Shown: piece by piece, positions 6,294 through 9,826 of the stretch
Position numbering within the stretch: position 1 is the stretch's first letter
How the letters are laid out: every line of letters begins with the position of its first letter
DNA from: JAGLQA01 sp023135565
GTDB lineage: Bacteria; Acidobacteriota; Aminicenantia; UBA2199
DNA length: 9,826 nucleotides
Direction: 5' to 3'
Assembly: GCA_030639305.1 (NCBI GenBank)
Contig: DAOWCY010000242.1
Location: 1-9,826 of the forward strand
Notes under the pieces: generated by a model
What the model was told of the DNA's origin: nothing
Database searches by the model: none
What the model saw: the letters and a program-made list of their open reading frames with translations, nothing else
Position numbers and translations under genes: made by a program

Positions 6294-6431
6294 AAAAGTT
6301 TTGTTCAAACTTTTTCGGAGGTTCGGTATGCCGAGGCCCCCAACTTCAATTTAATGGGGGCGGTATGCCGCTGGCCCCCGACGAAAAACTCAATGTGGGC
6401 GTCACCCGGCAGGGCTGCCGGAGGCTAAGAG
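6294..6431. repeat. Composite structured repeat block, relative of the R-M flanking repeats
   Basis: It starts with the shared AT palindrome (arms aaaagttt 6294-6301 and aaactttt 6307-6314, same tgttc loop as in the copies at 88 and 2951). Next comes cggtatgccg twice (6324-6333 and 6361-6370). A gccccc arm (6336-6341) and a second gccccc (6374-6379) can both compete for the gggggc at 6356-6361. It ends with ccggcag/ctgccgg (6406-6412 and 6415-6421), shared with 2988-3005. It looks like a mosaic of hairpin modules and not a gene. No protein is supported here. Confidence 0.65.
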
Positions 6432-6815
6432 GGTGGGTGCGCCGCACTCCTGCTGCGTGGACTTCTCCCGTCTCCGATTACCGGTTATCTTCTTAGCACA
6501 TTACCCCAATGTTCTAGATGCAGCATTCCAACATTCCAACACACATATCCCCCTGTACACTGTAAAGCTAACAACCTGTCAGCTTTGGAGACGTTTATCA
6601 TACCAACTTTGTGACTTTTTTAATTTATTTTTTGGATAGAACGAAAAAAAGTAAAAAAGTAAAGCACCGACCCCATTTTTCCTTTTTTTGGTTCCGGCTT
6701 GACCGGGTTGTGGACAGGCCAATTTTTTACCTTATAACCCAATGAACAACATCTGGATAAAACTTGTTAGTATAAGTTGAAAGCATAAGAAAAATAGCGA
6801 GCTAACAGGAATTAA
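6432..6815. other. Gene-free stretch with small repeats
   Basis: No supported gene. Small features: attccaac twice in tandem with one base between (about 6524-6540), an aaagct/agcttt inverted repeat (about 6562-6585), and an A/T-rich segment around gcaccgacccca (about 6650-6695). That segment reminds me of decayed ends of IS200/REP-type elements, but I cannot support the assignment. An open frame starting at 6433 has no ribosome binding site and an unconvincing composition. Confidence 0.45.
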
Positions 6816-6819
6816 CTGA

Positions 6820-6848
6820 TTGACGATGAATTCCTTATCTGGTAGAAT
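6820..6848 (+). promoter_or_regulatory. Strong sigma-A-like promoter of the TPR gene
   Basis: TTGACG (6820-6825), exactly 17 bases, then TAGAAT (6843-6848). Each hexamer is 5 of 6 to consensus. Transcription would start near 6855-6856, only 2-3 bases before the ATG at 6858. The gene has no Shine-Dalgarno, so the transcript is predicted to be leaderless or nearly so. Confidence 0.55.
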
Positions 6849-6857
6849 AAAACTGCA

Positions 6858-7865
6858 ATGATGATATATTATATAAGAAAACTTTTTTCGTTTATTAAGC
6901 TGATATGGGGACTGACTTTTCTCCAGCTCGTGTCTATAAACAAAAGATATTATTATTATTCCTATCTTGGTAAAATCTATTTCGATTTAGAAAAATATGA
7001 AAAAGCAATACTGTTCTTCAAAAAATCAGAGGATTTTCAAAAGAAGCAGGATTTGGAATTCTCAGGTTTGAATTTTCATTATTTGGGTCATTGCTACCTA
7101 ACTCTCGGAGATTTTCAGAATGCCGTCTGGTATCTTGAAGATTCCTTAAAACTATTTCCAGATGATTACTCAACGATGGCATTTATCGGGTGGTGTTATG
7201 AAATGTTGGATGAACCTGAATGGGCACTAAAATCATATGAACAGGCAATAAAGTTAGACCCAATCCCTATCTCATTGTATTATTTGGGAGCAATGATATT
7301 ATCTAATTTAGACCGCAAAAAAGAAGCCCTTGAATATATTGAGTTGGCAAAGGAGTCAGCTAAAGATAAAGATGAATGGATAATGAAACATCTTGACGGC
7401 ACGTCACATATAATATCCGGGAATTACAAAGATGCTATAGAATTTCTTAAAGAGACAATATCAAGTTATATAGAGAAAGCAGATAACATTTTTATTGAAA
7501 AAATTGACATTTATGGAGTATTGGCTCATTGTCAGCGGGAAAGTGGAGATAGTAAAGGGGCGCTTTCCACTTTAGAAGAAGCCTACAAGGAATGTCCAGA
7601 CTTATCTCTGGGAAACGAATTAGCAATGGAATACGCAAACCAAAACACGAATTTTGAACGGGCATTAGAAATAATAGAGCGTGCATTAAAATACCAACCT
7701 TACCATCCATTATTTATGGATACAAGAGGGTGGATTTTTTTCAAAATGGGGAGATTAGACGAAGCAAAACAAGAGATAGAAAGAAGTTTAAAATTAAAGC
7801 CAAAGAACAAGGGAATCCAGGAGCATTATTTTACAGTTTTAAAGGAGCACAAAAATCTTTCGTAA
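6858..7865 (+). CDS. Tetratricopeptide-repeat protein with hydrophobic N-terminus
   Basis: A 335-residue protein made almost entirely of TPR helical hairpins, which usually serve as protein-binding scaffolds. About eight repeats can be traced, near residues 33-66, 72-105, 106-138, 139-170, 177-210, 217-248, 252-281 and 286-316. Typical signatures are YLGKIYFDLEKYEKAI, YLGHCYLTLGDFQNAV, WALKSYEQAIKLDP and GRLDEAKQEIERSLKLKP. Residues 9-27 (LFSFIKLIWGLTFLQLVSI), after a short basic start, could be a membrane anchor or simply a capping helix. No enzymatic motif is seen, so the specific role is unknown. The gene has a strong promoter but no Shine-Dalgarno. A second ATG follows directly. Its DNA is visibly AT-richer than the R-M genes, and it converges on the RHS gene with 21 bases between the two stops and no terminator hairpin. 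Confidence 0.85.
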   Translation: MMIYYIRKLFSFIKLIWGLTFLQLVSINKRYYYYSYLGKIYFDLEKYEKAILFFKKSEDFQKKQDLEFSGLNFHYLGHCYLTLGDFQNAVWYLEDSLKLFPDDYSTMAFIGWCYEMLDEPEWALKSYEQAIKLDPIPISLYYLGAMILSNLDRKKEALEYIELAKESAKDKDEWIMKHLDGTSHIISGNYKDAIEFLKETISSYIEKADNIFIEKIDIYGVLAHCQRESGDSKGALSTLEEAYKECPDLSLGNELAMEYANQNTNFERALEIIERALKYQPYHPLFMDTRGWIFFKMGRLDEAKQEIERSLKLKPKNKGIQEHYFTVLKEHKNLS

Positions 7866-7886
7866 ACGATTCGCTTATGTGTTTTA

Positions 7887-9826
7887 TCAGGCTTTTATAG
7901 GTATCCCATATTTAAGCCAAGCCTCAATATCGCTCATCTTATTTGGGTCACATTTTATTTTCTTCCCGTTTTTTAGCCTAAAGTTTAAAGCATCAAAGAT
8001 GGTAAAGGGAGCAAAAACTTGAGACATGCCGCCGAGAATCTCTGAAATTTTTTTTAATAATTCCTTTCTCCACAAATTTTGGAATGATCCTTCTAACCAG
8101 GGTGCGGCCCTATTTACAAATCTCGGTATATTTTTAGTTGTTCCTGGTATTCTACGAGTTACATTATATCTGGTAATGTTTCTAAAAAAACGAGAGGGGA
8201 AGCGAAAAACAGGTGGTTTGCTCCCAAAGAGCAAGAAACCGTGTAGTCCTTTATAATCTATAAAATTAATAGAATTATTATAGGCAAACTGATAAAAATT
8301 TGTTCCACCATTAAAACCAATGGGATCTTCGTTGATGAACCTGCCATTAGCCGGACTGTAGTATCTGTTATAGAAGTAATATAGCCCGGATTCAGAATCA
8401 TAGTATTTTGACTGGAAGCCGAGATTGCCTTGAGATGTGCCGGATTGATTGACAAGATTGCCGAAGGTGTCATAAGTTCGGTTGTCGATGATTTGTTGGC
8501 TTCCCAGGGAGACAACCTTGTAAACTGTACCGACCTGGTCTTTGACGTATGAATACCAGCCTGTCTTATCGGTGTTGAACGGATTCCAGGCTTCGGAACA
8601 TTCAAAATAGCCTTCAAAATCATCTTTGCCAACTCCGGTTACATAACGCCGGACAGCTTGATAGTTCCCGTTCATCTCAACTGCAAGATTATCGCTGTCC
8701 CATAAGAAATTAGTCGCGTTTCCATTCACGGTTTTTTGAATTCTTCGGCCATAGATGTCGTATTTATAGGTGGCGATTGTGTCAGCGGGGGAGACGTCGC
8801 TGGCGTAGTGTTCGTATTTGATGAGCCGGTTTTCTGAATTATAGAAATACTTCTTTGTCTCGGTGCTGAGTTTGTTCTTTTCCTGGGTGAGGTTTCCGTC
8901 TGCATCGTAGGTGTATGTATGTGTTGTAGATTCGGTTAGTTGATTGAGATCATTATAGGTGAAGTTGTTGGTTAAAGATGAGAGACGATTGCCCCTGGTG
9001 TCGTAGGTATAAGATTCAGAGAAGGGCTGCGGGATGGTATGATTAATATTGGTGATCTCTAAATCCTGGTTATAATAGACCGTGAGTTGTTTACCTCCTG
9101 TTAACGATGTAATTAACCCGGATGTGTCGCGGGTTAGGTTAAGTTCGACATAGGGGAAATAACCGACTGTTAAGGGTTTCTTGCGATAAATCATCTGTTT
9201 GAGAATACCGTTGGTGTCATAAGAAAACAACTGTTCTCTTTTGAGATAAGGGGTGGTCTTCTTTGTCAGGCGATAGGCGCTGTCATAATAATATTCAGTC
9301 TCGTGAGTAGCGCCAATGCCTTTTTTGCCGTACCACACCCTCAGCGGAGTAAAACCGATAGGTGTGCCCGCTCCCGAATCGAAATTGTAATCATAACCTT
9401 TCGACCATAAGAAATTATCAAAATAGCGGACGGGGAGACCATAGCGGTTATAAATATGCTGCGTCCAGGTGCCGCTGTCTATGCGTTTCTCCATCACCAG
9501 CGTGTTGTTGGGGAAGCAATTGCCGTACTCATACTCATAAGAATATCCGGGAGCAGTAATCGATGTCACCCGGTCTTTATCATCATAAGTAAAAACGGTT
9601 TCGCCTTCCGGGGTGGTCTTTTTAGCTAAACGGCTGTCGTCGTCATATTCGTAAAGGGTGTTTTGCCCGCGCTTGTTGGTAAATTTGATTAGACGGTTGG
9701 CTGCATCGTACTCCTGCGCGATTCTGCCGGCGTTCGGATAGATCATTTCAATTGCATTACCCATTATGTCGTACTTAAATTCCCATACCTTTTTACCAGA
9801 ATCTACTATTTTTGTCAACTTTAAAT
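7887..9826 (-). CDS. RHS/YD-repeat protein, 5' part outside the window, with unrecognised C-terminal tail
   Basis: The frame is open through the window edge; the TTG at 9818 is not a convincing start, so the gene is partial and really longer. Residue numbers here count from that TTG. The visible part is a run of YD repeats (such as YDIMGNAIEMIYPNAGRI, YDAANRLIKFTN, YDTRGNRLSSLTN, YTYDADGNLTQEKN), which in known proteins form a hollow beta-shell. The conserved RHS core end is at residues 472-525: SESGLYYFYNRYYSPANGRF, NEDPIGFNGGTNFYQF, then DYKGL. It is followed by a 118-residue tail (7887-8243) that matches no toxin family I recognise. It is rich in Arg/Lys, with a helix near LWRKELLKKISEILGGM and an end at DIEAWLKYGIPIKA. 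Such tails in polymorphic toxins are the effector. No immunity-like gene follows on the same strand; the next gene is the convergent TPR gene. It is probably exported or surface-associated. Confidence 0.9.
   Translation of the reverse strand, partial: LKLTKIVDSGKKVWEFKYDIMGNAIEMIYPNAGRIAQEYDAANRLIKFTNKRGQNTLYEYDDDSRLAKKTTPEGETVFTYDDKDRVTSITAPGYSYEYEYGNCFPNNTLVMEKRIDSGTWTQHIYNRYGLPVRYFDNFLWSKGYDYNFDSGAGTPIGFTPLRVWYGKKGIGATHETEYYYDSAYRLTKKTTPYLKREQLFSYDTNGILKQMIYRKKPLTVGYFPYVELNLTRDTSGLITSLTGGKQLTVYYNQDLEITNINHTIPQPFSESYTYDTRGNRLSSLTNNFTYNDLNQLTESTTHTYTYDADGNLTQEKNKLSTETKKYFYNSENRLIKYEHYASDVSPADTIATYKYDIYGRRIQKTVNGNATNFLWDSDNLAVEMNGNYQAVRRYVTGVGKDDFEGYFECSEAWNPFNTDKTGWYSYVKDQVGTVYKVVSLGSQQIIDNRTYDTFGNLVNQSGTSQGNLGFQSKYYDSESGLYYFYNRYYSPANGRFINEDPIGFNGGTNFYQFAYNNSINFIDYKGLHGFLLFGSKPPVFRFPSRFFRNITRYNVTRRIPGTTKNIPRFVNRAAPWLEGSFQNLWRKELLKKISEILGGMSQVFAPFTIFDALNFRLKNGKKIKCDPNKMSDIEAWLKYGIPIKA

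Noticed and set aside
6433..6639. Plus-strand open frame of 68 codons
   Set aside because: No ribosome binding site, and it runs from a repeat module into AT-rich DNA with no coding character.
6650..6695. Decayed IS200/REP-type element end around gcaccgacccca
   Set aside because: The resemblance is from memory only; no transposase, paired end or target duplication can be seen.
8258..8632. Second minus-strand open frame of 124 codons inside the RHS gene
   Set aside because: It is a different frame of the same strand within the clearly coding RHS core.

Overview
The window looks like a low-to-moderate GC bacterial chromosome, most likely an anaerobic Firmicute of the Peptococcaceae/Desulfotomaculum sort. 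The signs are an AAGGAG-type ribosome binding site, sigma-A-like promoters, AT-rich intergenic DNA full of short dispersed repeats, and an RHS/YD-repeat protein. This placement is an inference and not firm. No tRNA, rRNA, CRISPR array or intact insertion sequence is visible.

Positions 1-3000 hold a type II restriction-modification cassette on the minus strand. A XamI-family endonuclease (expected site GTCGAC) is followed after one codon by its N6-adenine methyltransferase. A sigma-A-like promoter precedes the endonuclease. The cassette lies between two direct copies of a 91-bp structured repeat (26-116 and 2888-2978, 4 mismatches, no indels), with a further partial copy next to the left one.

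Positions 3029-5410 (minus) encode the most unusual gene: a class I lysyl-tRNA synthetase whose C-terminus carries a complete AlaX-like tRNA-editing domain, in one uninterrupted reading frame of 793 codons. Class I LysRS is normally a stand-alone enzyme of about 500-550 residues. The fused domain keeps the AlaX architecture, but two of its four usual zinc-ligand positions appear changed.

Positions 5411-6857 are a long, mostly gene-free stretch. It contains a degenerate tandem array with exact 21-bp phasing (6014-6146), two sets of heptamer repeats, another relative of the flanking repeat family with GC-rich hairpins (6294-6431), and a strong promoter whose predicted transcript starts almost at the next start codon.

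Positions 6858-7865 (plus) encode a TPR protein with a hydrophobic N-terminus, in visibly AT-richer DNA than its neighbours. It converges, with a 21-bp gap, on the 3' end of an RHS/YD-repeat gene (7887 to the window edge, minus). That gene ends in an unrecognised tail of 118 residues after the RHS core, the position where polymorphic toxin tips sit. Its 5' end lies outside the window.

The methyltransferase and endonuclease form one functional unit. The synthetase stands alone. The RHS and TPR genes may be an accessory pair, but nothing in the sequence proves they work together.
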